A DNA stretch of 36,932 nucleotides from CAYWEP01 sp964613075 (GTDB lineage Bacteria; Patescibacteriota; Microgenomatia; Levybacterales; UBA12049): positions 1 through 36,932 of the forward strand of contig CAZTFV010000004.1 in the NCBI GenBank assembly GCA_964613075.1, written 5' to 3'. Shown here one piece after another: positions 15,232-23,688 of this stretch. The position numbers and the translations under genes are program-made. The notes under the pieces were generated by a model, which did not search any database, was not told the origin of the DNA, and was given only the letters and a program-made list of their open reading frames with translations. Each line of letters begins with the position of its first letter. Positions within the stretch are counted from its first letter, which is position 1.

Positions 15232-16173
15232 TCAGGTGTCAAGCTTTAGAAGAACAATAACCGCTTTTTTCAACTGCTTCCTTCGTAGTAAAACAAACAA
15301 GGTCAATAAAAGAAGCAAGAGTAGCAAAATCGCCATACGATATGGGAAGACCAGAAGGGTTGTTTCTCTTGTGACTAGCTGTCCATTGCCGGTTGAAACA
15401 GCAATGGTTGCGTTATAGAAGCCGGACGGAAGACTCTCAAGTGCAATATCTTGTTGCCATCGCCTGACTTTGCCGGGGAAAACGACCTTTTCTTCCGGAA
15501 AGATTTTTTTCTCTGCGCCTACTAGTGGTTTTAGGGTCAGAATCGGTTTGGCTGTAAAAAAGTTAAGCGAAATATTTTTTACCCGAAGCAGGACCGGTAA
15601 AGGTTTCCAAGGCTCAATAACCCTGCGAAGCGAGAAGGTAAGAATTTCAGCCTTTTTGGCTTTAGGATCGGGCAGCCCAATATCAGCGAGTAACAAAATG
15701 CCCACACGAGTAGCAATGTTGGTTGCTTCGGTATTGTTCCGCAGAACAGGCTCGAAAAACAAAATACCGTAGTAACCACCCAAAGGGATTGATTGTGGGG
15801 TAGTAATCGTCAGGGTAATTCGCTCTTTGCTTTTTGCCGGAAGGAGAATTTCTTGCTTATCAAGTAATGTCCAAGAAAGCAAAGGGTTGGTTCGTGTTTC
15901 CGAAAAAACATATCCGCCATCCTCAGTTGCCGGCTCAAAATCACTGAAAACCGCCCGCACAGGCAGAGGAGCGGAAGTAAGGTTCTCAAGGGTAATTTCA
16001 TGTCGGTAGGTTTTAGAAGGAGAGAGGGTGACATTAATTATTACTGGTGAAACGCGAAGGATCTGCGTTTGGTTCTGGTTTTCTTGCGCACTGATTTGAA
16101 GCGGTAAATATAAAAAATAAAATATAAAAGATAAAAAAGACAGAGAAAAAATCAGAGATATTTTATATTTCAT
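15232..16173 (-). CDS. DUF916-like (WxLIP-like) membrane-anchored surface protein
   Basis: A 313-residue protein with a signal peptide (residues 1-29, ending ISAQ), Ig-like domains and a C-terminal membrane helix (about 281-296, a run of Leu) before RRKQLKKAVIVLLKLD. Landmarks are 'ILRVSPVIINVTLSPSKTYRHEITLENLTSAPLPVRAVFSDF', 'PQSIPLGGYYGILFFEPV' and a third Ig-like part starting 'PVLLRVKNISLNFFTAKP'. It has the same architecture as the 13089-14003 protein, with low sequence identity by eye, so the two are old paralogues. Its stop is seven bases from the next gene's start; co-transcription is likely. Confidence 0.65.
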   Translation of the reverse strand: MKYKISLIFSLSFLSFIFYFLYLPLQISAQENQNQTQILRVSPVIINVTLSPSKTYRHEITLENLTSAPLPVRAVFSDFEPATEDGGYVFSETRTNPLLSWTLLDKQEILLPAKSKERITLTITTPQSIPLGGYYGILFFEPVLRNNTEATNIATRVGILLLADIGLPDPKAKKAEILTFSLRRVIEPWKPLPVLLRVKNISLNFFTAKPILTLKPLVGAEKKIFPEEKVVFPGKVRRWQQDIALESLPSGFYNATIAVSTGNGQLVTRETTLLVFPYRMAILLLLLLLLTLFVLLRRKQLKKAVIVLLKLDT

Positions 16174-16209
16174 ATGTATATTTACTATTTACTTTTTTAT
16201 ATTTAACTT

Positions 16210-16362
16210 ACCTTACGCAGCATGCGTCATGCTGGCCCGCTTCGCCGCGAGGCGAGCTTGTCCAGAATCTCCAAACGTAAGACCTGCCTGCCGGCAGGCA
16301 GGGATCCTGGATGCGGTCGCCTCAGGCGACCTTACCAGGATGACGCTTGCGTAAGGTGAGTG
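16210..16362. repeat. About 150-base palindromic element with nested hairpins
   Basis: Outer arms CTTACGCAGCATGCGTCATG (from 16212) and ATGACGCTTGCGTAAG (to 16357) are near inverted repeats. Inside are GCTTCGCCGCGAGGCGAGC, the perfect palindrome CCTGCCTGCCGGCAGGCAGG (about 16283-16302) and GGTCGCCTCAGGCGACC. It fills the gap between a surface protein and the DUF916-like gene downstream. The CCTGCC palindrome recurs at 30227-30247 and 35978-35999. Confidence 0.8.
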
Positions 16363-16363
16363 A

Positions 16364-17437
16364 TTAATACTCCGGCACGACCATATAAAGCACAGTTGTC
16401 GTATACGTGCCTGATTTCTGTGTGTCTGAGACAGTAACCCGATAAGAAATGGTGAACTGCTCATTGCTAATTGCCGTTGTCACGGGTCCTGCGTGATCGG
16501 CAACCGGGTCTCCAGGACTGGCGGTTGTGAAGCCGGCATATTTTGCTCCACCGTTGGTGAAGCGATCTGCTGTACCGCCTGTCAGATTGCTGTCACTCGT
16601 TGTATAGCCAAAACCTGTGCCACTCCACGAGGTTGGGGAGGCACTGGTGCCGCTATAGTGTGAGATAGTATCACTTCCGAAGGTCAAAAGACCGCTAATC
16701 CGACCATTCACAACATATCCGTTATACGCATTTGTTGAGGTTGTTAGGACAGTGCTTTTGCTACTGTCGGTGTAGCTGTTGCCGGTATTGAGGTTGCTGA
16801 AGGTTAAAGTCGCTGAGTCAATGCCAAAGGTAAGAGAGGGCAGTGAGGTTGTAGCGCTCGCCTGCGGCCCAAGGCCTGACTCAGTGAAATTGCCTTGCCG
16901 AGCCTTTACTCGCACCTTATAGGTTGTGTTTTGACTAAGACCGGTAATCGTCGTTCCGGTAGCAGAACCCCAACCGCTATAGGTGAGCCAATCCTCGTCT
17001 CCTAGTGTTGTCCCTATTGTCCCGTCACTTTGCACCCACTGCGTTGTCGCCCAGTCACTTGAGGTTATGGCAATGGCGTATTTTGTATCAGAGGGATTTC
17101 CGCCTTGACTGATGACGATTTGCAATCGTTCATAATTACTCGACTGGTTGGTAAATGTCGGTGCAGGTGGGATATTTGCCATATGGGTAAAAACTAAGCC
17201 TGCGCGTATGTTGTAGGTTTCCGAAGAGGGGCTGCCGACATCAACCTCACCCAGTGTTCCCATAACCGCGTATGATTCTGAAGAGGAAGTTGCGCTCCCG
17301 CCTGAGCCAAAGCCATATTCGATCAGTTCGTAGTTGGTGCTTGAGGGACCAGCAGAGACGAGGGGAGGAAAAGCCAGTAGGTAAATTAAGTAACCCAGGT
17401 AACTTAAGTAACCTATGAAAAAACGAACTCTTCTCAT
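16364..17437 (-). CDS. Secreted surface protein with fibronectin-III domain and WxL-like C-terminal region
   Basis: A 357-residue protein. The signal peptide (MRRVRFFIGYLSYLGYLIYL... to SAG, about residue 30) has its hydrophobic core encoded by a TAAGTTACC-type repeat array. A short domain (residues 31-85) contains 'SSTNYELIEYGFGSGG' and 'SSETYNIRAGLVF', then comes a fibronectin type III-like domain (about 93-195, with 'ITGLSQNTTYKVRVKARQ'). The C-terminal 160 residues include 'DRFTNGGAKYAGFTTASPGDPVADHAG' and end 'VSDTQKSGTYTTTVLYMVVPEY', the counterpart of the 14070-15224 protein. The start overlaps the stop of the PIN-like gene by four bases. It is followed by a DUF916-like gene. Confidence 0.72.
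   Translation of the reverse strand: MRRVRFFIGYLSYLGYLIYLLAFPPLVSAGPSSTNYELIEYGFGSGGSATSSSESYAVMGTLGEVDVGSPSSETYNIRAGLVFTHMANIPPAPTFTNQSSNYERLQIVISQGGNPSDTKYAIAITSSDWATTQWVQSDGTIGTTLGDEDWLTYSGWGSATGTTITGLSQNTTYKVRVKARQGNFTESGLGPQASATTSLPSLTFGIDSATLTFSNLNTGNSYTDSSKSTVLTTSTNAYNGYVVNGRISGLLTFGSDTISHYSGTSASPTSWSGTGFGYTTSDSNLTGGTADRFTNGGAKYAGFTTASPGDPVADHAGPVTTAISNEQFTISYRVTVSDTQKSGTYTTTVLYMVVPEY
17378..17417 (-). repeat. 9-nt repeat array encoding a signal-peptide core
   Basis: Minus-strand units GGTTACTTA, AGTTACCTG, GGTTACTTA, ATTTACCTA encode GYL-SYL-GYL-IYL. On the plus strand the array ends in CCTATG, the same end as the other copies. Confidence 0.8.
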
Positions 17438-17859
17438 ATCGGCAAATAAAACGCTGTTAACCCGAAAAGCGAATGGAGATAGTCAAAGGTACAAATCTGT
17501 GAGATACCTCGGCGGTTGGCCAGAACTGCCATCAACGCCTCAGGGAAAGAAAGTTCTGTTGATTGAAAGGCAACAAGCGCTTTAAGAGCCGCTTTTATAT
17601 CTGACGCATCATGGTAAATAACATTGATATTGCTCAGCTCCAAGCTTCGTAAAAAATCCTTTGCCAGAGAAGGGCTAATATCTTTGTATACCAGGTTATA
17701 GGTATCAATGATGTTTGTCGTATCTGTGAAAAGAAGGTACTCTTCTTGGGAAAAGAATCTAAAGTATGCCGCAGCCTGATCGTGTTTTGGGTGTACCCGA
17801 TCGATAAAGGCGTAGAAGACAGAAGAAGCGATAAAAACCTTTTTACTTAGTATTGCCAT
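17434..17859 (-). CDS. PIN-domain-like protein with altered active site
   Basis: A 141-residue protein with the PIN toxin layout: 'VFIASSVFYAFIDRVHPKHDQAAAYF' is normally 'vFiDtSvfyAlvdrsDpnHexA'. The first, nearly invariant metal-binding Asp is Ala11. The second acidic site is Asp52 (family Glu, in TNIIDTYNLV), the third is Glu107 in LSFPEALM (family Asp), and Asp126 in CTFDYL remains. RNase activity is therefore doubtful. It lies directly after an HTH antitoxin-like gene. A 9-nt array spans the junction and provides its start codon. The first surface-protein gene follows with a four-base overlap, so the pair heads the surface operon and may have been kept for regulation. Confidence 0.75.
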   Translation of the reverse strand: MAILSKKVFIASSVFYAFIDRVHPKHDQAAAYFRFFSQEEYLLFTDTTNIIDTYNLVYKDISPSLAKDFLRSLELSNINVIYHDASDIKAALKALVAFQSTELSFPEALMAVLANRRGISQICTFDYLHSLFGLTAFYLPI

Positions 17860-17898
17860 AAGTTACTTAAGTGACCTAGGTTACCTAAATCACCTATG
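17858..17898 (-). repeat. 9-nt repeat array carrying the HTH stop and PIN-like start
   Basis: Plus-strand units TAAGTTACT, TAAGTGACC, TAGGTTACC, TAAATCACC, TATG. On the minus strand the TAG stop of the upstream HTH gene (17894-17896) lies at one end and the ATG of the PIN-like gene (17857-17859) at the other. Confidence 0.8.
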
Positions 17899-18178
17899 TT
17901 GATAGGTGTAGACTCGCCCCCCGTCCTTTTAACCGCAGGAGGGGGTCATCTACAGTAAAAATCTTCGCCGGACGCAATTTTATTTTAGGAGCTATTGTGT
18001 CAGTTTCTTGGCGTGGTTTAACGTCTCGGTTAAGATCTTGAAGTTGCGATTCTTTTATTCGTACATTACCGCCGACCTTTACTGCCTTTAATTTGCCTTC
18101 TTTAATGTATCGACGGACAGTCAGGGGATGAATCTTTAAAATAAATGCTGCCTGCTTAACGCTGAAAAGAGTATCCAT
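17894..18178 (-). CDS. Helix-turn-helix (excisionase/MerR-type, HTH_17) antitoxin-like protein
   Basis: A 94-residue protein. The N-terminal HTH_17 domain 'MDTLFSVKQAAFILKIHPLTVRRYIKEGKLKAVKVGGNVRIKESQL' is typical: a two-helix HTH followed by the beta-wing (KAVKVGGNVRI). The C-terminal tail 'KIFTVDDPLLRLKGRGASL' resembles the toxin-binding tail of antitoxins paired with PIN proteins (family pattern 'f.xDDPLfxlxGxG'). It is followed by the PIN-like gene. A clear promoter is present at 18197-18225, and the protein may regulate it and the surface operon downstream. Confidence 0.8.
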   Translation of the reverse strand: MDTLFSVKQAAFILKIHPLTVRRYIKEGKLKAVKVGGNVRIKESQLQDLNRDVKPRQETDTIAPKIKLRPAKIFTVDDPLLRLKGRGASLHLST

Positions 18179-18196
18179 ATAAGTTATCTATGTAAT

Positions 18197-18225
18197 AGTA
18201 TATATCTGTATACAATTTTATGCAA
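18197..18225 (-). promoter_or_regulatory. Promoter of the HTH/PIN-like/surface-protein operon
   Basis: On the minus strand, TTGCAT (18225-18220), a 17-base spacer and TATACT (18202-18197). The leader to ATG 18178 would be about 12 bases. No other good promoter was noticed between here and the end of the block at 12509. Confidence 0.65.
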
Positions 18226-18406
18226 ACTCAAGAAATATTTGACCACACCTATAGATATAGTCTTTAATAGTAATTATGCTGTCTCACTTATATCATTTTA
18301 TAGACAAACTCAGTCGTTTCGCAATAGTCCGATACGCAAAATCCCGTATACGTAAGTTCCATCGCAATTGTAACTTGGTGTATTTAGTATTAGCAACCGG
18401 TAAAAT

Positions 18407-21400
18407 ATGAATCCCGCCTGTCTGAAACCCTTATTCATAAGGGGAGTAAGTACATTGGCGGCTGTTCTTGTCGTAGCCATCTTCCTCCTTATTATCCTGC
18501 CTGCAGCCACAAGAGTTTTTGCCGCAGACGGAATACATAAGCAGATCAACTTTCAGGGAAAACTGGTCAATACCAATGGCACCAATGTCTCAAATGGCGA
18601 CTACTCAATCACCTTTACGCTGTACGATGCAGCCAGCGTCGGAACAAACTTATGGGATGAGGTACAGACAGTCACTGTCACCGACGGCATCTTCCGCGTT
18701 GCATTAGGTTCCATCGATACTACACTTGGCAATGTCAATTTCAACTCAGATAGTCTATACTTGGGAATAAAAGTTGGCACAGACAGCGAGATGACGCCCC
18801 GCATCCGCTTTGCCGCTTCCCCCTATGCGTTCAACGCGCAAAAAGTTAATGGCCTGACAGTCGTTAATACCTCAGGCAATCCTTTTGCCAGCACCACAAC
18901 CTTTCGAATAGGAGACGGGAAGACAGTGTCAGTCAACAATAGTCTGACCTTTGCCGGAACAGACAGTACGACAATTACATTTCCTAATGCGAATGACACA
19001 GTTGTCGTTTTAGATGCTACCCAAACCTTAACCAACAAAACCATTGGTACAAGCGGTCTGACCTTCTCAGGCGCGACAACCGACCTGACAACTGCAGCGA
19101 ATGAAGATTTCGTCCTGTCTCCCAACGGCACAGGAAAAATTGGATTTAACACGACAACTCCCTTAGCGACTCTCGACCTTCGCTACAAAAGCGGGACTAT
19201 TCCCGTTGCCTCAATTGCCGGTATCACAACCAATGCAACACTCGTTGTCGATAACTCAGGAGTAGGAGATATTTTTGCAGCATCAACTGCTGGGTTGACG
19301 CGTTTTGTTATACAAAATAACGGTAACGTGGGTATAGGAAAAACCATTGCAACGGAGAGACTGGATGTAGTTGGCAAGATTAATGCCACGGTTGCCTACG
19401 CCATAGATGGCGCCACCGGTCTCACCGGCAGTAACCTGAACTGCGTGAATGTGACCGGTGGTTTGGTAATCGGAACGGGTGCTTGCGCAGGCGGCGGAGG
19501 ATCATCAAATTGGAATATAGTCAATGGTACAATCTTCCCAAATCAAGCAGGCGTTCTAGATTTACTCATCGGCGGAACCGCGTCAAACGCGGCTGATTTT
19601 GCCATCATCAATGTCAATGGTTCAGGCGCAGTTACCGCTACTACCTCAGGACACTTTACCCTGACAGGAGCAAATACAGCCCATACATTTAATATTGACG
19701 ATAATGGATCACTTAACTTCATTGGCAGTCCGGGTGGAGAAGGAGGCGCAGCTGCAGCAACGAGGCTCTTTATTGCAGACACAGGAAATATTGGCATTGG
19801 AACGACGGACCCATCACAATTGTTATACCTTCTCAACAATACAGGGGCAAGAGTCGTCCTGGAATCATCAACCTCGGTTGCAATCCGGCAAGCAATTACC
19901 AATGTGGCAGGAGTCGGGCGCTGGACAACGTATGCGACGAGCAATGACGGTTCATACCGGTTTGGAAGCGCAACTGATACCTTTTCCTCTTGGACTGATC
20001 GATTAACGATTCAACATGCCTCAGGAGCAGTGGGGATAGGCATAACCAATCCGGCTGGTCATTTACAGGTAAATGGCGGTCGGTGGGGAGGAAATGCAGC
20101 TCTGGTTGTGAACCAGGTCGGCGCGACGACAAACGATATATTCACTGCGTCAGCCTCGGGGGTGACAAAATTTGTTATTAATAACAGCGGGAATGTTGGT
20201 GTTGGGACAACTAACCCATTGGCGCACCTTGATCTTCAGCATTTAGGCCTTTCCGGTCCGACAGCCTCAATCTCAGCTGATAACCATTTTGCTACCCTTT
20301 CACTTGTTAATAGGATCGGTGCAGGTGACTTACTCACGGCCAGCGCTTCAGGAGCTGAGCGGTTTACTATCCACAATAGTGGTCAGCTGAAACTTGCGAC
20401 GGATCTTTATAACACCTGCACCGCACTTGAGACAGTCGGAGGTGTCCTAACCTGCGGCACAGATGATACTGGCGGCGGTGGCGGTGGATCTGCGACCTTT
20501 ACTGTTGCCAATGGAGCGATTTTCCCCAACCAGGCCAGTGTTCTCGATCTATTGGTAGGTGGGACTGCTACAAGTAGTGCCAAATTCTCAGTTTTGAATA
20601 TTTCAGCAAATGCTGGAACTCCAGTCATCGCCTCAGTCGCCGGCAATCTGGTCGTCATGCCTGACTACACAAAAGGCAATGATACGGCAAGCGGCAATGT
20701 CTCAATCGGCACAACATCAGCTACAGAGCGACTGACGGTAAAAGGGAATATCAAGATCGAAGCCAAAGCGAATAACACGACAACACCGAATACCTGGACA
20801 AAAGTGTCAAGCAGCACAATCGGACAAATCGCAGCGGGTGGATCAATTGGTGTTGCTTCTGTGTCAGCAGCTGTCGTCTATAACGGAAGTCTGTATGTCG
20901 GCACCAGTACAGATGGAAAAGGCTTAGCAGAAGTTTGGCGCTACAATGGAACATCGGGAAGCTGGATTCGACTTAACAGTACAGCAGGTACATTCGGCGG
21001 AGAGACAGCCATAAATGGCGTTACTGCGATGGCTGTCCATAACGGCATTTTGTATATCGGAACTAGCAAGCCAAACGCTGCGCGTATCTATCGTTACAAT
21101 GGAGGAAACACAAATGGAGCAAGCTGGACAGCTCTCAACGCAACCCCCGGCACTTTCACCGCTCAGGCAAATGTTGATGCAGTTGTCAGCATGGTTTCCT
21201 TTGGCGGCATTCTCTATATCGGTACATTTGAGCCAAATGCAGGCGAAGTAATCCAGTATACAGGAGGGACTGCAAATTCGACCTGGAGAAGGGCTCACGC
21301 GACCGCTGGCACAATCTGCTCATCTGGTACAGCTTTTGATAGTGTAACAACACTGTCAGTTAACAATGGTCTTCTTTTTGCCACAGCGACAAAGGGCTAT

Positions 21401-23668
21401 AACGGCAGGATGGAAATGTGCCGCTACTCTGGTAGTAATACCTGGGTTGAGTTAGGTTCAACGACAGACGGCACCTACAGTGTGAATGGAGCAAATATCA
21501 CCGTTGCTTCAAGTAGCGCGGCTGCATCTTATAACGGAAAACTCATATATGGAATTCGTAAAACTAATAACGCAGACGCGATAAGGCTTGACAATGAGAT
21601 CGTAATCGTAAATACGGGGAATTTCTCCCGTAGTAATTCCGCAGCAGGTACAATTGCGGTCGGAGGAACAACTGCTATAGACGGCATAACTGCCCTGACA
21701 ACATATAACGGCAGGCTTTACGCAGGCACAGAAGAACCCTCAGGTACACAAATTTACCGCTACGATGCAGAGGATAGGTGGGTCTTAGTTTCGCAAACTA
21801 CTCAAGGACAAATAGCATCGGGTGGTACAACAGGGCTTCGTAAAGCAACCATCCTTATCTCCTGGAACGGCAAGCTCTATGCCGCTGTAACAAATGGCGC
21901 AGGAGCAGAAATTTATGAATATTCAGGTTATACAAAAGATCAGTCATTTGCTCTTGCCTTCCATGCGACAAATTCTGATATCGCAGGCGGAGAACAAGGC
22001 GGTTTTCAGAATTTGGCACAAATATTCTTCTCTGCATCCCAATCAGCAAGCTTTAACCAAGGAGCACCAAGTCAGGGCGCATTTGTACTGGATCATAGCA
22101 TTGTATTTACCGGTGGCGGCTTTGACGTGGCTGAGGATTATCCTACAAAAGATACAGGGCTTTCGCCAGGGGATCTGGTTTCACTTGATACATTCGATGC
22201 TGGCTATGTGCATAAAGCAAGAGCCGGCCCGTATGACCAAAATGTAGTAGGTGTCATTTCAGAAAAGCCAGGTATACGCTTGTCAGACAAGCTGGACACA
22301 AATACCAATGGTGACCCCATGGTACCAGTTGCGCTTATCGGGCGGGTAGAAGTAAAAGTTTCAAGCGAAAATGGCCAGATCAATCCTGGCGATGCGCTTA
22401 CAACCTCATCCTCGCCCGGTGTTGCCATGAAAGCGACAAAGGCAGGAAGGGTTATCGGAAAGTCATTGGGCTCCTTCTCTTGTCATCCTGAGCCCTTCGG
22501 TCATTCTGAACAAAGTGAAGAATCTCAGGGTAAACTCCGCGAAGGATCTGAAGATTCTTCGGCTTCGCCTCAGAATGACAATGCTTGTTTCGGTAAAGTA
22601 CTCACCTATATTACTGTTGCTGATTACAATGGTCAGAGTCTCTTTGCCACAACCCTGCCCGATGGATTGTCATCTGATAATTCAGCTGGGATCCTCTCAG
22701 ACAGCTTAAAGCTTGCGACAGTCATGGCAACACAAGTTGGAAAAGAACACGCGCCACTTTCTGAAATCAATACGGATCGCGTCACAGCAGGGCTTGAAAT
22801 AATTACAAAGAAATTGATTGCCGATGAAATAGTTGCAAGACATATTAAGGCAGAGCAGATTGATGGACTGGAGATAATAGAGACAGGGATTAAAAGTCAA
22901 GAATCACGAATTAAGGATTTGGAGGGTCTATTTGCCTCATCTTCCGCTGTCATTGCGAGTGAAACGAAGCAATCTCAAGGAGATAATGCTGTTCTTAGTG
23001 CCACGGTTTCTGCAGATAGCAAGTTTGACCAGCTGATGAAAGAGTCCTCTGCATTACTTGCCCAAACATCCTCAGGAAGTGCAATAACGATTGCCGGGTT
23101 AACAGTAGAAGGCAATACGACAATCGAAAGTGACCTTCGTGTGAAAGAAGACGGATTAGTAGAGGGACTCTTAAGCGTTATCGATACGATTACGACGAAA
23201 AACCTCCTCGTTTCAGGTTTAACAGAATTTTTTGGAGATGTTGTGCTGAAAGGACATATTACGTTGTCTGGTGATACTGCCGGAACTGTTGTTGTTGAGA
23301 AGGGAGAAAAGACCGCCACAGTTGCTTTCGCAAAAGAATATGAAGAGGTGCCACATATTCAGGCAGTGATTGTTTCAAAGGATCTCACGGATGATGAGTT
23401 TAAAAAACGTAAAGACGATGGAGCGTGTAACCAAGATGATGACAAAGAAACTTGCCAGGAGCGTATTGATAATCGTCTGCTCAATAGCACTATCTCCTAT
23501 GTCGTTACAAAACAGTCAACGAAAGGCTTTGTGGTACGGCTCCGAAATGCTGCTTCTGAGGACTATACGTTCTCCTGGTCAGCATTATCTGTAAAAGAAA
23601 ATCCAAAAGCTGAAAAAGATAGTGAGCTTGAGAAAAAAGCGGCAATTCTGCTAAAAGCCTTTGAATAA
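18407..23668 (+). CDS. Giant modular surface protein (tail-fibre-like repeats, beta-propeller, G2-peptidase-like region)
   Basis: A 1753-residue exported protein. Residues 1-40 are a signal peptide ending VFAADG. Residues 43-150 are the 'INFQGKLVNTNGTNVSNGDYSITFTLYDAA...MTPRIRFAASPYAFNA' domain found in many bacterial fibre-like proteins. Next come repeats of the 'GNVGIGTTNPxxxLDV' type (for example NVGVGTTNPLAHLDL, NIGIGTTDPSQLLYL, NVSIGTTSATERLTV) and two 'NGxIFPNQAxVLDLLxGGTA' modules. Residues about 800-1180 form propeller blades ('YNGSLYVGTS', 'HNGILYIGTSKPNAARIYRYNG'). Residues 1237-1405 resemble the peptidase G2/fibre-cap fold and match the N-terminal domain of the c-like ATP synthase protein. 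A helical/coiled-coil stretch (about 1420-1510) and a beta-rich C-terminus follow. Two dispersed repeats are inserted in frame. No LPXTG or membrane anchor is seen at the C-terminus. Confidence 0.85.
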   Translation: MNPACLKPLFIRGVSTLAAVLVVAIFLLIILPAATRVFAADGIHKQINFQGKLVNTNGTNVSNGDYSITFTLYDAASVGTNLWDEVQTVTVTDGIFRVALGSIDTTLGNVNFNSDSLYLGIKVGTDSEMTPRIRFAASPYAFNAQKVNGLTVVNTSGNPFASTTTFRIGDGKTVSVNNSLTFAGTDSTTITFPNANDTVVVLDATQTLTNKTIGTSGLTFSGATTDLTTAANEDFVLSPNGTGKIGFNTTTPLATLDLRYKSGTIPVASIAGITTNATLVVDNSGVGDIFAASTAGLTRFVIQNNGNVGIGKTIATERLDVVGKINATVAYAIDGATGLTGSNLNCVNVTGGLVIGTGACAGGGGSSNWNIVNGTIFPNQAGVLDLLIGGTASNAADFAIINVNGSGAVTATTSGHFTLTGANTAHTFNIDDNGSLNFIGSPGGEGGAAAATRLFIADTGNIGIGTTDPSQLLYLLNNTGARVVLESSTSVAIRQAITNVAGVGRWTTYATSNDGSYRFGSATDTFSSWTDRLTIQHASGAVGIGITNPAGHLQVNGGRWGGNAALVVNQVGATTNDIFTASASGVTKFVINNSGNVGVGTTNPLAHLDLQHLGLSGPTASISADNHFATLSLVNRIGAGDLLTASASGAERFTIHNSGQLKLATDLYNTCTALETVGGVLTCGTDDTGGGGGGSATFTVANGAIFPNQASVLDLLVGGTATSSAKFSVLNISANAGTPVIASVAGNLVVMPDYTKGNDTASGNVSIGTTSATERLTVKGNIKIEAKANNTTTPNTWTKVSSSTIGQIAAGGSIGVASVSAAVVYNGSLYVGTSTDGKGLAEVWRYNGTSGSWIRLNSTAGTFGGETAINGVTAMAVHNGILYIGTSKPNAARIYRYNGGNTNGASWTALNATPGTFTAQANVDAVVSMVSFGGILYIGTFEPNAGEVIQYTGGTANSTWRRAHATAGTICSSGTAFDSVTTLSVNNGLLFATATKGYNGRMEMCRYSGSNTWVELGSTTDGTYSVNGANITVASSSAAASYNGKLIYGIRKTNNADAIRLDNEIVIVNTGNFSRSNSAAGTIAVGGTTAIDGITALTTYNGRLYAGTEEPSGTQIYRYDAEDRWVLVSQTTQGQIASGGTTGLRKATILISWNGKLYAAVTNGAGAEIYEYSGYTKDQSFALAFHATNSDIAGGEQGGFQNLAQIFFSASQSASFNQGAPSQGAFVLDHSIVFTGGGFDVAEDYPTKDTGLSPGDLVSLDTFDAGYVHKARAGPYDQNVVGVISEKPGIRLSDKLDTNTNGDPMVPVALIGRVEVKVSSENGQINPGDALTTSSSPGVAMKATKAGRVIGKSLGSFSCHPEPFGHSEQSEESQGKLREGSEDSSASPQNDNACFGKVLTYITVADYNGQSLFATTLPDGLSSDNSAGILSDSLKLATVMATQVGKEHAPLSEINTDRVTAGLEIITKKLIADEIVARHIKAEQIDGLEIIETGIKSQESRIKDLEGLFASSSAVIASETKQSQGDNAVLSATVSADSKFDQLMKESSALLAQTSSGSAITIAGLTVEGNTTIESDLRVKEDGLVEGLLSVIDTITTKNLLVSGLTEFFGDVVLKGHITLSGDTAGTVVVEKGEKTATVAFAKEYEEVPHIQAVIVSKDLTDDEFKKRKDDGACNQDDDKETCQERIDNRLLNSTISYVVTKQSTKGFVVRLRNAASEDYTFSWSALSVKENPKAEKDSELEKKAAILLKAFE
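22481..22580 (+). repeat. 100-base palindromic repeat translated inside the giant surface protein
   Basis: The element starts TGTCATCCTGAG and ends CTCAGAATGACA (inverted ends, one mismatch). Inside are further palindromic pieces (AGAATCTCAG, GAAGATTCTTCGGCTTCGCC). It encodes the low-complexity stretch HPEPFGHSEQSEESQGKLR and onward to SPQNDN, out of character with the protein around it. In the related c-like domain this position has a short turn only. Confidence 0.85.
22948..22979 (+). repeat. Dispersed 'CATTGCGAG...GAAGCAATCTC' repeat translated in frame
   Basis: TGTCATTGCGAGTGAAACGA and AGCAATCTCA form a well-known dispersed repeat motif with imperfect ATTGC/GCAAT arms. It encodes VIASETKQSQ within the helical part of the giant protein. 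Confidence 0.7.
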
Positions 23669-23688
23669 AGATTTGAGATTAATGATTT

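Noticed and set aside
18407..23668. Tail-fibre-like repeats as evidence of a prophage
   Set aside because: The protein has a signal peptide and no phage structural genes surround it. Such fibre-like domains are frequent in secreted proteins of these bacteria.
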